DNA from: Plasmopara viticola
Taxonomy: Eukaryota; Oomycota; Peronosporomycetes; Peronosporales; Peronosporaceae
DNA: 64,000 bases
NCBI GenBank assembly: GCA_001695595.3
Contig: MBPM02000001.1
Location: forward strand, 2,728,001 to 2,792,000
Reading direction: 5' to 3'
Shown here: one piece after another, positions 12,642 to 22,834 of the stretch
Numbering within the stretch: position 1 is the stretch's first letter
Layout: each line of letters starts with the position of its first letter
Program-made: the position numbers and the translations under genes
Notes under the pieces: generated by a model
The model's database searches: none
What the model was told of the DNA's origin: nothing
Seen by the model: only the letters and a program-made list of their open reading frames with translations

Positions 12642-13094
12642 TCATTGGGATTGAAAGTAGCGGGTCTGAACCTTGTCTTTGGCTGCATCAGCCGCTTTAT
12701 GAACTTGAGAACCGACAGTGCTCGACACGTCATCAGCTAGACTTCCCGTCTCGCCAATAGCTGAATCAACAGCACCAGAAACTGTATTTTTCGCTCCGTT
12801 CGCCCATTTACCGGCAGCATCAGCGGCTGTGCCGGTAGCACTTGACACCGTATCATAGGCTCCATCAGCCCAGCTAGCGGTAGAATCGGCAGCCGTGCCA
12901 ACAGTTTCGGAAACCGATTCAAAGGCATCACCCATTGCGTCTGTGGCTGGCGAAGTTTCCTTGGCAACGTCGTCGGCTGTGTTTGTCACTACGTCTCCGA
13001 TATCTTTAGCTTTGGAGGAAACGTCATCCACGACGTCACAAGTTACAGTAGCTCCAAAGGCTGCGATGGCAAGGTATGCGTAAATAAGTTTCAT
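12642..13094 (-). CDS. Small secreted Ala-rich repeat protein
   Basis: A single-exon protein of 150 aa that I cannot assign to a family. The chosen start gives a clean signal peptide (MKLIYAYLAIAAFGATVTC); an ATG 42 nt upstream would bury it, so it is rejected. The mature part has almost no aromatic or Cys residues and is built from loosely repeated units of about 22 residues (SVSETVGTAADSTASWADGA, TVSSATGTAADAAGKWANGA, TVSGAVDSAIGETGSLADD), rich in Ala, Asp, Ser, Thr and Val. The pattern resembles amphipathic-helix proteins such as LEA or apolipoprotein-like proteins. No RxLR or LFLAK motif is seen. It is probably exported; a role in stress protection, the cell surface or host interaction is only a guess. 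It is divergent from the kinase gene, with about 300 bp between. Confidence 0.7.
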   Translation of the reverse strand: MKLIYAYLAIAAFGATVTCDVVDDVSSKAKDIGDVVTNTADDVAKETSPATDAMGDAFESVSETVGTAADSTASWADGAYDTVSSATGTAADAAGKWANGAKNTVSGAVDSAIGETGSLADDVSSTVGSQVHKAADAAKDKVQTRYFQSQ

Positions 13095-13390
13095 CTTGTT
13101 GGTTTGAAGTGTAGATTGCTGTTGTGTAGAAGTCAAATTTGAAAATGAAGGTGTTAATGGTCATGATAGAGAAGTGCACAACGTTGTGCGGAAGGTGTCT
13201 CAGCAATTCGCGTCCAGCATGTTGTTGGCAGCAGCAACGTAATCTTGGCATCCACCAAAAAACGGCATCTTCGCTAGCTTTTGAGTGCGCTGACAACGTT
13301 GTATTCAATGCATTTATCAGAGCCTCTTTTTATATAAGCGGTTATCTAACTGCTTCAGTTACCCTTATAGTGGTAGTCTGCAATATCCTC

Positions 13391-16313
13391 ATGCGTCGCG
13401 CTGATGTCGTCCCGGATCTTTCCTTCCTGTCCGAGGTAAGCTGTCCGAGCAATGTCGTATACTTTTGTTACACGAAAGCCAATGTACTATGCAGTCAATG
13501 CAACAGCAGGTTCAAAACATGGTCGCCTACGTGCAAACTGGACGGGAGCTGAAAAAACTGCCGCGGGTGGATGGGTAAGTCGTTACTAACGTCACTGTTG
13601 CTCGTCAACGCTTTAATATATATCGGACAGGATTCGCATTCTTAAGACAGATTGCAGTGGCATTGATGTTCAACTTGTTGTACTAAAAAAAAGTGTTCGT
13701 GATTTTCAAAAGTTTACAAATTTGTTGATTAAGAGCTCACAATGTTTAAAAATTCGCTTATCGAAAGCCTCATGTCCCTGGGGGTGTCGATAGAAGAATT
13801 CAGTATGTCGTCCGAATATCGCCGCTGTATCCGACTGAATTACCCTTAATTTACTGCATAGCAGGAGCTGAAGTAAGGATCTACGTCCTATGCACATTCA
13901 GGCCTTGGTTTGATCTTTTATTGTTTCGTGCACTGAAAGAGACTTTTTCGTTTTCTTAGAATAGCCGACTCCACATGATTAAAGGAGGATGGCCTCATGG
14001 ACACAATCTTTGTCTTCTAATCAAAGATTTGTGCACACGATTTGATGTATTCGAAGATGGAGCCAATATGTATGATTTACCAACGCGTCACGCTCCCGCG
14101 CATACTCCGCTGCCGATATCATCTGCATCGACTTCAAGCAATTTTGAAAAAGGTGGTTGAGCATTTTTGATAGGGATAGATCATACGACCAATTGACGAC
14201 TACTGTGTAGTAGCTTCGCGACTTATGCTTCTTCGGTGCAAGTGGAAGGAAATAGCGAAACAATTTTCTGTGCCAATTCTTCAGACAATGCTAGAGTTTC
14301 GGCAAGCTATCGGACGCCACATTCCAGCCGCTATGTACGCTGGAGTTTCGTTGAAGCTTCTCAAAAGGTAGAATTGTACTTAATAGTTTAATTTAGAAAA
14401 CGAAAGTCACGATTGAGTTGTGTTATGATAGTCCTCAGGAAACCATGTTTTTGAAGTCGGACGAGGTAGGCTAAAGCTCACTCAAATCTGCTCGATTGAA
14501 AAGAGGAAAATAAGCTGTGATTTGTGCTGGAAGGACGTAAATTGGCTATTTTCCAGCAATTTGTCCGTCGTGTACATTCTTCTCCAAGGTATTTTTTTCA
14601 TAGAATGTTGGAATTACGAAATTGATCCAAGCTGTCGTATCCGTAAAGAGCAGATAGCGCCTGACCGCGTGAAAACTTTAAAGCTGAATTGCGAACCACT
14701 GAAAAACGCATTTGAGAAGTTGCCTGCAACTCCTGGGCGGCTCCAATTGATATCATCGACTTCTGTTGGTGACGTGGATTTGCTAGGGTTGTATGACCGA
14801 TCTCTTATGCAATTGGACGGGACAAATTCGCACGTTTTACCTGCGCGACACCACTTGAATTCACCGGCCCTGAGTAAGATTCTTAAACCAGGTTGTGCGG
14901 TACGAGTAGTGGACTTTAAGGATCTTGATATTCAAATGCACGTTGGGACCGGGAGCAGGTGCGCAGCTCAAACTTTCGTGCTTAAGCCTAACGACTGAAG
15001 ACAGTTCTTTATATTGCAGCTGTCAAGTTTACAAAGGTAGTTGGCGGGGAGCAGAGGTTGCGGTAAAGTCGTGAGTTTAAATGTGTTGTTCTGAATTTAA
15101 TTTGCAAAAGTACAAATGAACGATCCACTGGTAGGTTTACAGGTACTGATCGCAGCTCTGTAGAACGAGAGTTTGCGAATGAAGTAGACATGATGCAGCA
15201 ACTTGGCCCCAATCCATCCCTCGTGATGCTTCTTGCGGTGTGCGCGAATCCACTTTCTCTCGTGCTAGAATATCTCCCATTTTCCCTTTTGTACGTTGTC
15301 AACTAATGCTATATGGTGATGGATTCAGTACGTATAAGTTCTAACATACACGTGCTCTACTAGTGAGCTCATTAATGGCGTGCCCGATAAAACGCGTCGA
15401 ATCCCACCATTTCCAACATCCTGGACCAACCGAGTCCGCATGATGGTTTATTTGCTGCAATTGATATTACTATTGCGCGGGAAGTTTTGTTTTTTACGAG
15501 GTTACTCTGTGATACGTAGCTGGATGTTGCTCGAGGACTGCAATTTCTTCACTCCTATAACATTATCCACAGGTGGGTTGCCATTTTTAGTTGGAAAATT
15601 AAATCGTACTGACCTTATTGAAACTCGCGCCGTAATAATGATGTGCTTGCTGAAGCGTAGGGATTTAAAATCTTTGTGAGTCTTTTTATACATCTCTTGC
15701 TTTTGACAGTCTAACGTGCATACTATATTTTAGGAACTTGCTCATGACAGCTGAAGGACGTGTAAAACTTGCCGGTACGATTACGCAGTTGATGGTGGAT
15801 GGAAAGCAAACCTTAATTTGCCGTCTACAGATTTCGGAATTTCGCGCCCGAATGATCAGTCGAAGTTGATGACGGGGTGTTGCGGTACATATCAGTGGAT
15901 GGCCCCGTACGTCAAAATTGATTACTGATTGATTTGGGACCTGTGTTAACAAAGCAGTTTTGCTTTGAATAGTGAAGTCCTCACAAGTATGAGGTACTCT
16001 TTGTCTGCCGATGTGTATAGCTTTGGCGTCATTATATGGGAAATATGCGAGGGTGCTGCGCCTTTTAAAGACCTTGCCCCTTCTCAAATTCCATTGGCAG
16101 TTGTGCAAGAACGGAAAAGGCCTTTAATCTCGCCCAAGACACCGCATGTAAGGACGCATCTAATGCACACGAATGATTCTCCTGACGTACCATCTAACTT
16201 TTAACTAGCCTTTGCGACATCTCATTCAGCGATGCTGGCAGCACGAACCAGCTCTCCGACCCACCGCAGCAGAAATTGTTGGTATCCTTCAGAGCTTTTT
16301 TCCTCCTGGATAA
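13391..16313 (+). CDS. TKL-like protein kinase, multi-exon, possibly degenerate
   Basis: Kinase gene with many short introns. The 5' part (exons from 13391, starting MRRADVVPDLSFL, then about 13500-13580, 13631-13800 and 13970-14400) has no known domain and its joins are uncertain. The kinase domain starts near 14890: FKDLDIQMHVGTGS joins SCQVYKGSWRGAEVAVK (15002-15071), giving a glycine loop and the VAVK lysine. Next come EFANEVDMMQQLG and LSLVLEY (15100-15290), WTNRVRMM, RRDLKS joined to NLLMTAEGRVKLA, DFGISRPNDQSKL, GTYQWMAP joined to EVLTSMRYSLSADVYSFG, and a last exon with LRPTAAEIVGILQSF and stop at 16311-16313. The HRD motif reads RRD, and the stretch between the hinge and RRD does not fit the usual alphaE helix, so catalytic activity is doubtful. 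It converges on TRAPPC1 with 81 bp between. Confidence 0.75.
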
Positions 16314-16394
16314 ATCAACTTGATGCACAAGAAATCCATACCCAATCTTTTACAATTTTTGAATACACTGAAATGTTTTCTCTCACAATTTTGA

Positions 16395-16895
16395 CTACCG
16401 AAAGCATGGCTGGCTTTCAAGATACTGCGTAAGCTGTGAGCGAAATAGCTGACTAGTTATTTGTTTGCCGCTCTTAGCGTCGCATAGGGGGTTACCCACC
16501 ACCGTCTCCACGTAGATTTGTGCGTAAATGTATTTTAACGTTGGAGTCATATCACCCACCTGGTTGTCCGTCATCATCACAAAGCGCAGGCCACTGGGTG
16601 TCTCGTACTGGTGGCATGTGTACGAGTTTGTCTGATAACGCTGTATCCCCTCAGGGGCCATGCCAACACCTGCAGCACTTGGCTCGGTCGATCCAAACGG
16701 ATCTGTACTCGTCTGTGATGTTGTTGTGGGGGCGATCTTACCCACGAACTCCTTGAGTGAAAAGAGCAGCCCAAAAAGCAGACGCTTTTCTTCTTCTGGG
16801 TCGGAGTACGTCACAATTTTATCACTTGTCACGTTCCATTTTTCTTGATACAGACACGATCCGTTGCGAGTGTAGATGTAGAAAGAGTAGATCAT
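16395..16895 (-). CDS. TRAPPC1: TRAPP complex subunit 1 (Bet5/TRAPPC1)
   Basis: Longin-fold core subunit of the TRAPP tethering complex, the GEF for Ypt1/Rab1 in ER-to-Golgi traffic. Single exon, 166 aa. The start MIYSFYIYTRNGSCLYQEKW is the family N-terminus; the upstream in-frame ATG (10 codons earlier) is ignored for that reason. Further family segments are EEKRLLFGLLFSLKEFVGKI, NSYTCHQYETPSGLRFVMMT and LKYIYAQIYVETVVGNPLC. A Thr/Ser/Gly-rich insert of about 25 residues (16660-16735) lengthens the protein relative to the 145-aa human subunit and probably forms a loop. The gene shares a 139-bp divergent promoter with the large TPR gene. Confidence 0.94.
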   Translation of the reverse strand: MIYSFYIYTRNGSCLYQEKWNVTSDKIVTYSDPEEEKRLLFGLLFSLKEFVGKIAPTTTSQTSTDPFGSTEPSAAGVGMAPEGIQRYQTNSYTCHQYETPSGLRFVMMTDNQVGDMTPTLKYIYAQIYVETVVGNPLCDAKSGKQITSQLFRSQLTQYLESQPCFR

Positions 16896-17034
16896 GTTGG
16901 TAGAGAAATCAAGCAAAATGTGCAAAATTTTTATGTAGTGACTGGTGTGCCGGAATCGTAAAAAATGGGTATATTACACCTACCACCACTTTGCTAATTG
17001 ATGCGCACACCTTAATCACCTTCTTTTATCTCAC

Positions 17035-20000
17035 ATGGGGATGGCATCAAAGCTTTTTATACGTGTTGCAAACACACCGGAGGTCTCTCAAAGTATTGGA
17101 AGATGCGTGCAGCAGGTGGCGCGCATCTGTGCTGTGGCACACGAAGACGACGGTAGGTTTTGGACTCTCTCGGGCTTTGCGGACACCAAGCAACAGCTAG
17201 CGGTAGCTTGTTTGTTGCACTGGAAGTTAAAGCAGCTTAAAGAAAGCGATGCTGTGGTCTCCGTTACCGATGCATCCATGGGCTCGTGCTTTTCGCTGGC
17301 GGGCCTCCTTAATTGTGACGAGGCAGCGCTAGAACCGTCTGACACTGATAACATGAAGGTATTGAACGCACAAGAATTTGTCCAGCTGTTGTTAAAAGGA
17401 AAGGAAGACATCAAACCTGAGGTGCAGATAGTGGACTGCAGAGAATCAAAGCAATTCTTGGGTCTTGTTAGTGATAGTGAGGTGTCAGGTCACTTCAATG
17501 GTGCATTGAATGTGCCGTTTGCAACTATTTTCACATCGAGCAGTGGTGTTGAGGACAAAATAAATGGTAACAAGATGCCAACTCACGATACTAATGACGA
17601 AGGAGCAACTTTGCTTTCTGTAGACGAGTTGCGGGGTATGTTTGAAGTGAGTGGCATTGATTTAACCAGGCCTGTTGCGCTAGTTTCGAGTAAACCGGCA
17701 GAAGCTGCCACAGTTGCCACTGCACTGTTAGTTGCGGGTCAACACGCTGGAATTGCATTTTGTACAGAGCTACTATCAGATGACTTCATAGCGTCAATTC
17801 ATTCATCATACACGAATGACATCTTTTTAAAAGGTCAATTGCTGTACAAAGATAACAAGGGTGAGTTTGATCTATCCCCACAGTCACAGGAATTCATTTC
17901 TACGGATGATGTCAAGGCGACCAGAAAGGGTCTTGAAAAAACCTATAACGAAAAGATCAGCAAAAAGGCAAGCAAGAAACAAGGAATTTCTTCTGAAGGA
18001 GTATCAAATAAAGACGAAATTGTGTGGATAAAGGAAGGCCACCGCTTTTTTGATATGCCATTACCTATCAGTAAAGATGAATTTATGGATGTGTCACGCA
18101 CGATTTTTCGCGTTGTGTCGTTCGTATTGGCACCTTTCGGATTTCCTGCTTCGTTACGTAAGAAGCGTTCGCTGCAGGAGGTGAAGACACAATGCGGTTC
18201 GCTATTTCAGGACGTGCTTGAAGTATGTTCCGATCTCATTTACCAAGAGAAAGGGCTCAATGAAGGAGCGATGGCCATAAGCGTTCACAAATGGGTAGAG
18301 GAAAAGCACGACCGCGATTGTATAGCTCGTATCAAGGCGATTAACGAATTGTGGGATATTCTGTACACGCCGCCAGCTGTGGTTGAAGTGCCAGATCTTA
18401 GTGAGGATCACGTTTTGGCGCTAGCAACGAAACTTGAGCAAAAGATGCACAAACTAGTGGGTCAACGTACGCCTTGGGCGTTTGAACACGAGTATGACGA
18501 AAAAGAGACAAGTGACAATGAAAGTGACGTTGACCTTCATGAAATAATGATAGATGTAGAGAAGGACACCCTTAAGGAGAAAAAGCGGGATGAAAGGGAC
18601 ACGAAGGAGAACAAAGCCAACTTTAAAGAGAAAGAGATGACTACTGAGGCTGAAACAGTCATTAAGGAAAGGAAAATCGCCAATGAAAAGAAGGTCAGCG
18701 TGGAAGAGGCTGACGAAAAGGTAAAAGTTACACTTGAAGATGCTGATATGAATGAAGCTACACCAGATGTGACGAAGAAGGAGACCAGCAAGATTGATGC
18801 TAGTGTTTATCGGAACCGGCCGAAGAAAGTGGACAATGTGGAAGAGAGCTGGAAATGTATGTATCGGAGTGTCGTTTACGTGTTAGGTTACATTCCGCAG
18901 GATGTGAATGCAAGGCATAAGAAACTTAGTACCCTGCAAATCAAGTCCTTCATTCAGGCTGTTGCGGAAGCTTCGTGGGACGTTATTAAAAACGAAGCTA
19001 GCGAGCTCAGTCAGGTTGAATTCCAGGCGCTGTGTGAGACGCTTCACGGCGAAAAGCGGGAGCAACTTATTAATCTTGTCGCAAAGACGAAGAGGACACT
19101 TTATGTTCTCAAACATTTCCTTACTCGCTCGTTATTGAAAACGGATGAAATCCTTGCAGACAAACTGGCTTGTGTTCGCGAGGCTGTACTAGATGGTGAC
19201 ATGCGCCGGCGATCAGGGTGTAATCAAGTCGCGCTTGCAGCCTACTCTAAAGCTTTTGAGTATCTTCCACTACATCACAAGGATCTAGAGAATGCACTTG
19301 TTGGACGTGCCAGGTGTTTTCTTGATATGAACGAGCCAGGTCGTGCCAAGACTGAAGCCTTAATCGCACTAAAGCTGAATCCGTACAGTGTCGGCGGCTA
19401 TGAGTGTCTAGGGCGTATCGAGGACAAAAATGAGCACCCTGAAGCAGCAATGCAGCACTATATTTCGTCCTTTATTCTTGATGGCTCACGTTCAGCGGAG
19501 GTTGCTGACTCTATTGATCGTACGTCACGGTCAGTGGGTCGTCGCGTGGCAAAAGCTCTATTTGCCAAGATAGAAAAGTTGCATGAACTGCCGTCTGCGT
19601 GGCTGGTAGATAGCTACTTTGAGTCGTTCGAACATGACGCCGATTATACTGCACGTGTACCATTCGATATTGCAAAAAAAGAAAAGGTGGAGCAGAATCA
19701 TCTGGACGCACTCGCGCTACTCCATCGCGCGATTCACTTCAAAAGAACCAAAAAGTATGGTGCGGCCCAAAGAGACATCTGGACACTGGTGTCTAAGGAT
19801 ATGCAGAGCGAAGGTTTGATGGTGGAGGACCGTGCGTTGGCGTTGAATTTGCACGCATCACTGCTCTATGTAGCGGGTGACGTCCACACGGCAATTAAGG
19901 TTATAAACAAGAGCCTAGAGCTGCAGCCAACGTGTGTAAACTCGTTGGTAAAGAAGGGTGGATTCTTGGCCGAAATTGGTGAAACGGACAATGCCATTTT

Positions 20001-20652
20001 GTGTTTTTCTAGAGCCATAGAGCTGGATCCAAACGAAGCAGACGTGCATTTACACTTGGGGCAGACGGAGCTCCTTGATGGCAATTACAATAAGGCCGTG
20101 CAGTGTCTTCGTCGCTGCATTTCGCGGTCCGATGCGCTTCCGATGACCCACGTCGCATATGGTATGGCACTTTATAAAAGTGGCTCCACGTACCAGGCCA
20201 AGGACGTGTTCAATGAGGCGTCGAGGAAGTTTCCGGAGTCTGCCGAGGTACATTTGTTTCATGGCGAGGTGCTGGCGGATCAGGGCAACTATGCCGACGC
20301 TATGCGCCACTTCTTGACAGCGTGGGAATTATCGCCGCAATGCCCGTTGCCATTTTTAAACGCTGGTCGCGTGTATGTAGGCACAAACGATCCGATGCGA
20401 GCCATTGCGCACTTTAACCAGGCGCTTAAAGTGGACCCTCGTTGTAGTTCGGCACACTTGGACATTGCCCAAGTACTCTTCGCCCAAGGCCGCACAAGCG
20501 AGGCGTTTGAGCACTTTAAGGTGGCCGCATCCTGCTGTCGTTTTCTGCCTGAAGTAGAGGAAGTTTGTGCGTGTCAGGAAATGGCCAAAATGCAGCTAAA
20601 AGTCACGGAAATTCTGGGCGTCGAGCTGCGCCACATTATGCGCAGCAAGTAA
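17035..20652 (+). CDS. Large rhodanese-like and TPR-repeat protein
   Basis: An intronless gene for 1205 aa; no characterised orthologue is recognised. Residues 1-65 are a short globular start. Around residues 110-255 lies a rhodanese-like segment (VQIVDCRESKQFLG, SGHFNGALNVPFATIF); the expected catalytic Cys loop is not evident, so it is likely a non-catalytic rhodanese fold. Two related helical segments follow, near residues 352-400 (FRVVSFVLAPFGFPASLRKK) and 607-660 (YRSVVYVLGYIPQDVNARHK), separated by a Lys/Glu-rich linker (485-590). From about residue 708 to the end are tetratricopeptide repeats (AAYSKAFEYLPLH, AIKVINKSLELQPT, AILCFSRAIELDPNEADVHL, AIAHFNQALKVDPR). TPRs suggest a scaffold role. 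Base use matches its neighbours. A second ATG two codons downstream is an equally good start. Confidence 0.85.
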   Translation: MGMASKLFIRVANTPEVSQSIGRCVQQVARICAVAHEDDGRFWTLSGFADTKQQLAVACLLHWKLKQLKESDAVVSVTDASMGSCFSLAGLLNCDEAALEPSDTDNMKVLNAQEFVQLLLKGKEDIKPEVQIVDCRESKQFLGLVSDSEVSGHFNGALNVPFATIFTSSSGVEDKINGNKMPTHDTNDEGATLLSVDELRGMFEVSGIDLTRPVALVSSKPAEAATVATALLVAGQHAGIAFCTELLSDDFIASIHSSYTNDIFLKGQLLYKDNKGEFDLSPQSQEFISTDDVKATRKGLEKTYNEKISKKASKKQGISSEGVSNKDEIVWIKEGHRFFDMPLPISKDEFMDVSRTIFRVVSFVLAPFGFPASLRKKRSLQEVKTQCGSLFQDVLEVCSDLIYQEKGLNEGAMAISVHKWVEEKHDRDCIARIKAINELWDILYTPPAVVEVPDLSEDHVLALATKLEQKMHKLVGQRTPWAFEHEYDEKETSDNESDVDLHEIMIDVEKDTLKEKKRDERDTKENKANFKEKEMTTEAETVIKERKIANEKKVSVEEADEKVKVTLEDADMNEATPDVTKKETSKIDASVYRNRPKKVDNVEESWKCMYRSVVYVLGYIPQDVNARHKKLSTLQIKSFIQAVAEASWDVIKNEASELSQVEFQALCETLHGEKREQLINLVAKTKRTLYVLKHFLTRSLLKTDEILADKLACVREAVLDGDMRRRSGCNQVALAAYSKAFEYLPLHHKDLENALVGRARCFLDMNEPGRAKTEALIALKLNPYSVGGYECLGRIEDKNEHPEAAMQHYISSFILDGSRSAEVADSIDRTSRSVGRRVAKALFAKIEKLHELPSAWLVDSYFESFEHDADYTARVPFDIAKKEKVEQNHLDALALLHRAIHFKRTKKYGAAQRDIWTLVSKDMQSEGLMVEDRALALNLHASLLYVAGDVHTAIKVINKSLELQPTCVNSLVKKGGFLAEIGETDNAILCFSRAIELDPNEADVHLHLGQTELLDGNYNKAVQCLRRCISRSDALPMTHVAYGMALYKSGSTYQAKDVFNEASRKFPESAEVHLFHGEVLADQGNYADAMRHFLTAWELSPQCPLPFLNAGRVYVGTNDPMRAIAHFNQALKVDPRCSSAHLDIAQVLFAQGRTSEAFEHFKVAASCCRFLPEVEEVCACQEMAKMQLKVTEILGVELRHIMRSK

Positions 20653-20741
20653 ATATTCGCTAGCTAACCAATGTACATCTTTTTATACATGTCATATGAT
20701 ACTATATAAAGTATGACAGGTTACATACGCTACGGATCGCA

Positions 20742-21137
20742 GTGGTCGAACACATGGCCGGAGGAAAGCACCAAGCATTCACGTACGCAACCATAGTGGC
20801 CTTTGCGGGCGGCGCTGGGTATCTATTAAAGCGTCATACCCCGTCGCTTGTCGGAGGCATGGCACTAAGCGTTGGATTCTTAGGTGCAGGGCTGCTTGTG
20901 CTTACAGACACTATCACAGACCACCACTTCGACCACTTTACTTCGCTGACCATGTCAGGCATCATCGCGGGCGTTATGGCACGGCGCGCAATGATCACAC
21001 GTATGCGTGCACCAGCGATCGTTGCAACTGCGGGTGCAATGTCTGCAGGCTATCACATGCAACAGCTTCACAACCCACCACGTAAGATGCGCTACGTCCC
21101 CGGTGCCCCACCCGTGCCGAGTAATGGTGATGAGTGA
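20742..21137 (+). CDS. TMEM14 family small membrane protein
   Basis: A 131-aa protein with about four hydrophobic segments and the TMEM14 pattern: FTYATIVAFAGGAGYLLKR, PSLVGGMALSVGFLGAG, then SGIIAGVMARRAM and PAIVATAGAMSAGYH. Animal TMEM14 proteins sit in the mitochondrial inner or ER membrane, and TMEM14C helps import protoporphyrinogen; the exact role here is unknown. The second ATG (20754, MAGGKHQAF) is an equally plausible start. The gene is single exon and begins 89 bp after the TPR gene in the same direction. Confidence 0.87.
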   Translation: MVEHMAGGKHQAFTYATIVAFAGGAGYLLKRHTPSLVGGMALSVGFLGAGLLVLTDTITDHHFDHFTSLTMSGIIAGVMARRAMITRMRAPAIVATAGAMSAGYHMQQLHNPPRKMRYVPGAPPVPSNGDE

Positions 21138-21812
21138 ATGCCTAAGTAGAAAAACAAAATAAGAAAAGTGCTTTCTTTGCTGGCTTGAATGTATTAATTG
21201 TTCATTTCTTGAACTCAAATTTTGGGAGATCAAAAAAACGAGCAACTAATAGGCCACTACAACAGCACACGCTTGACATTGAAATGTACCACGGATTAGA
21301 GACACTAGAAACGATTTGAGTCCACCTTAGTAGTTCACCAGTATTGGACCGCCCATATTTGAAGGTCCGATGTTAACAATGCATCTGTCACATTCCATAC
21401 AGCTATTACCTTTTTGAGTCGAAAATCTTCACCCAAACGCCTCGACTACAAGATGCGGTGTACCACAATTGAGACTTAGCATTCTTAGCACACTCTTTTC
21501 GCCCGGCAACAGACAATATTACAGACTGCTTGATCAATTGAGTGCTTAGACAAGTTTAAGATAAGACGTGCTATGTCACGTACCACACAAGGCGCGGAAG
21601 CTTTTGTGTCTTATCTGGAAATTGACGATCTTTTGCAATAGCATCACTGGCATCACCATTTCAAAATTTATGTGACACTCCACTACGCACACTCTTACAA
21701 ATGATAAGTTGTACAGACAGCAATTGGTGACCATGTCGCTCAAATGGCCAATCAAAAGTAATAAACCAGATTTGCAAGAGTAGCCGCTCTTGAGAATTGC
21801 CGGGGTATAAAA
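21138..21812. other. Intergenic, nothing recognised
   Basis: About 0.7 kb between TMEM14 and the palindromic repeat. Open frames are short and show no family features. No repeat unit is evident. Confidence 0.5.
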
Positions 21813-22834
21813 CCGGCTCAAAGTTAAATAGTGTTGATCATCGTGAAGTAATGTAATGTAATGTATTACGTTATCGCGTTGCCAAGGTATGCACGTGCTA
21901 GGCTCAGTCTGGCTAGTCCACGGCATAGAGTGGTGTCCGCATACGTCGAGTCTCGTTCGGCGGGCAGTGCATCCAGCACCGAGGTCGTATGTGTCTTCCA
22001 TTTCTTTCGGTCATGTGCAAGGGTACGTACCACTTCGAGGTCTTGTGCTATCCGGAGTCGAAAGCCGGAGCCACGGGAAACAAGATTGTGGTCGAGTGTC
22101 GAGGGAGCGTGGTGCGGGGACGTCCGCGCCATTTTGCTGCGGTGAAGAAGAAGTAGGCACGCATCTGGAGGTTAGCTGGAATGTCGGGATTGCGGCGAAG
22201 TACATGGCCAAACAGGCGCCAGCGAGCTTGTGTCAGTCGTAGTCTCAGCGGCCGCTCATCACAGAGGTCGTAGAGTCTTGCATTCGAAATGGGTCGGGGG
22301 TAGCGATAGCCAAGAGCGTAGCGAAGCTGGCGGCGATGGAAACTCTCGAGGCCGTGGAGCTCTGACTTGGTAAGAGCCCAGTTGTACAGCAGAATCGGTA
22401 GAACGTAGGTGTTGTACAATCGAATGCGTGTCTTGGGTGAGATGAACGTGGGGCGGAGCCAGACGGACCAGAGGCGGTGGAGCGCGAGGGTGGCCAGGGA
22501 CTTGCGTCGGGATAGATCTTTAATATCGCCGAGGAGTGTTCCGAGCTTCTTAGTGTGGTGCCAGGTTTCTTCTCGGGATCGGGCGTGTCGAGTGGCGCCC
22601 GACGGGTTGCAGTGGCGGCGGATTTCGGTGACTTCGGTCTTGGCTTTTTTTTTCTTTTTTTTTCAGGGTTAGAAGGAAGTCATCAATGCGGTGCTCACCT
22701 CTATCGTAGATCTTGGTTTCTCGGAGGCATCGTGAAGTGCTTTGTAAATTAAAAAGAAAAGTCTCTTTTTAATTTTCTCTTTTTAATTTACAAAGCACTT
22801 CACGATGATCAACACTATTTAATTTTGAGCCGGG
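21813..22834. repeat. Palindromic repeat split by a LINE insertion
   Basis: The left arm (21813-21848) matches the reverse complement of 22798-22834 with essentially one mismatch. A second perfect 29-bp inverted repeat lies at 22728-22756 and 22779-22807, with a 22-bp spacer holding a 14-bp tandem duplication (CTCTTTTTAATTTT-like). If the LINE at 21849-22727 is removed the two pieces join into one hairpin with arms of about 64 bp. The simplest reading is an older foldback or MITE-like element with a LINE nested in its left arm. Confidence 0.75.
21849..22727 (-). mobile_element. 5'-truncated non-LTR retrotransposon (LINE), 3' part
   Basis: About 0.88 kb of LINE sequence on the minus strand, flanked by the 10-bp target duplication CATCGTGAAG (21839-21848 and 22728-22737). 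The coding part is the C-terminus of a reverse transcriptase ORF: YNTYVLPILLYNWALTKSEL, GLESFHRRQLRYALGYRYPR, RWRLFGHVLRRNPD and RGRPRTTLP. It then continues in another frame as LAHDRKKWKTHTTSVLDAL..., so a frameshift near 22050-22130 breaks it. The 3' end carries TACAT/TTAC repeats (21849-21865), a microsatellite-like tail. An A-rich run (22646-22665 region) lies near the truncated 5' end. It is dead as an autonomous element. Confidence 0.9.
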
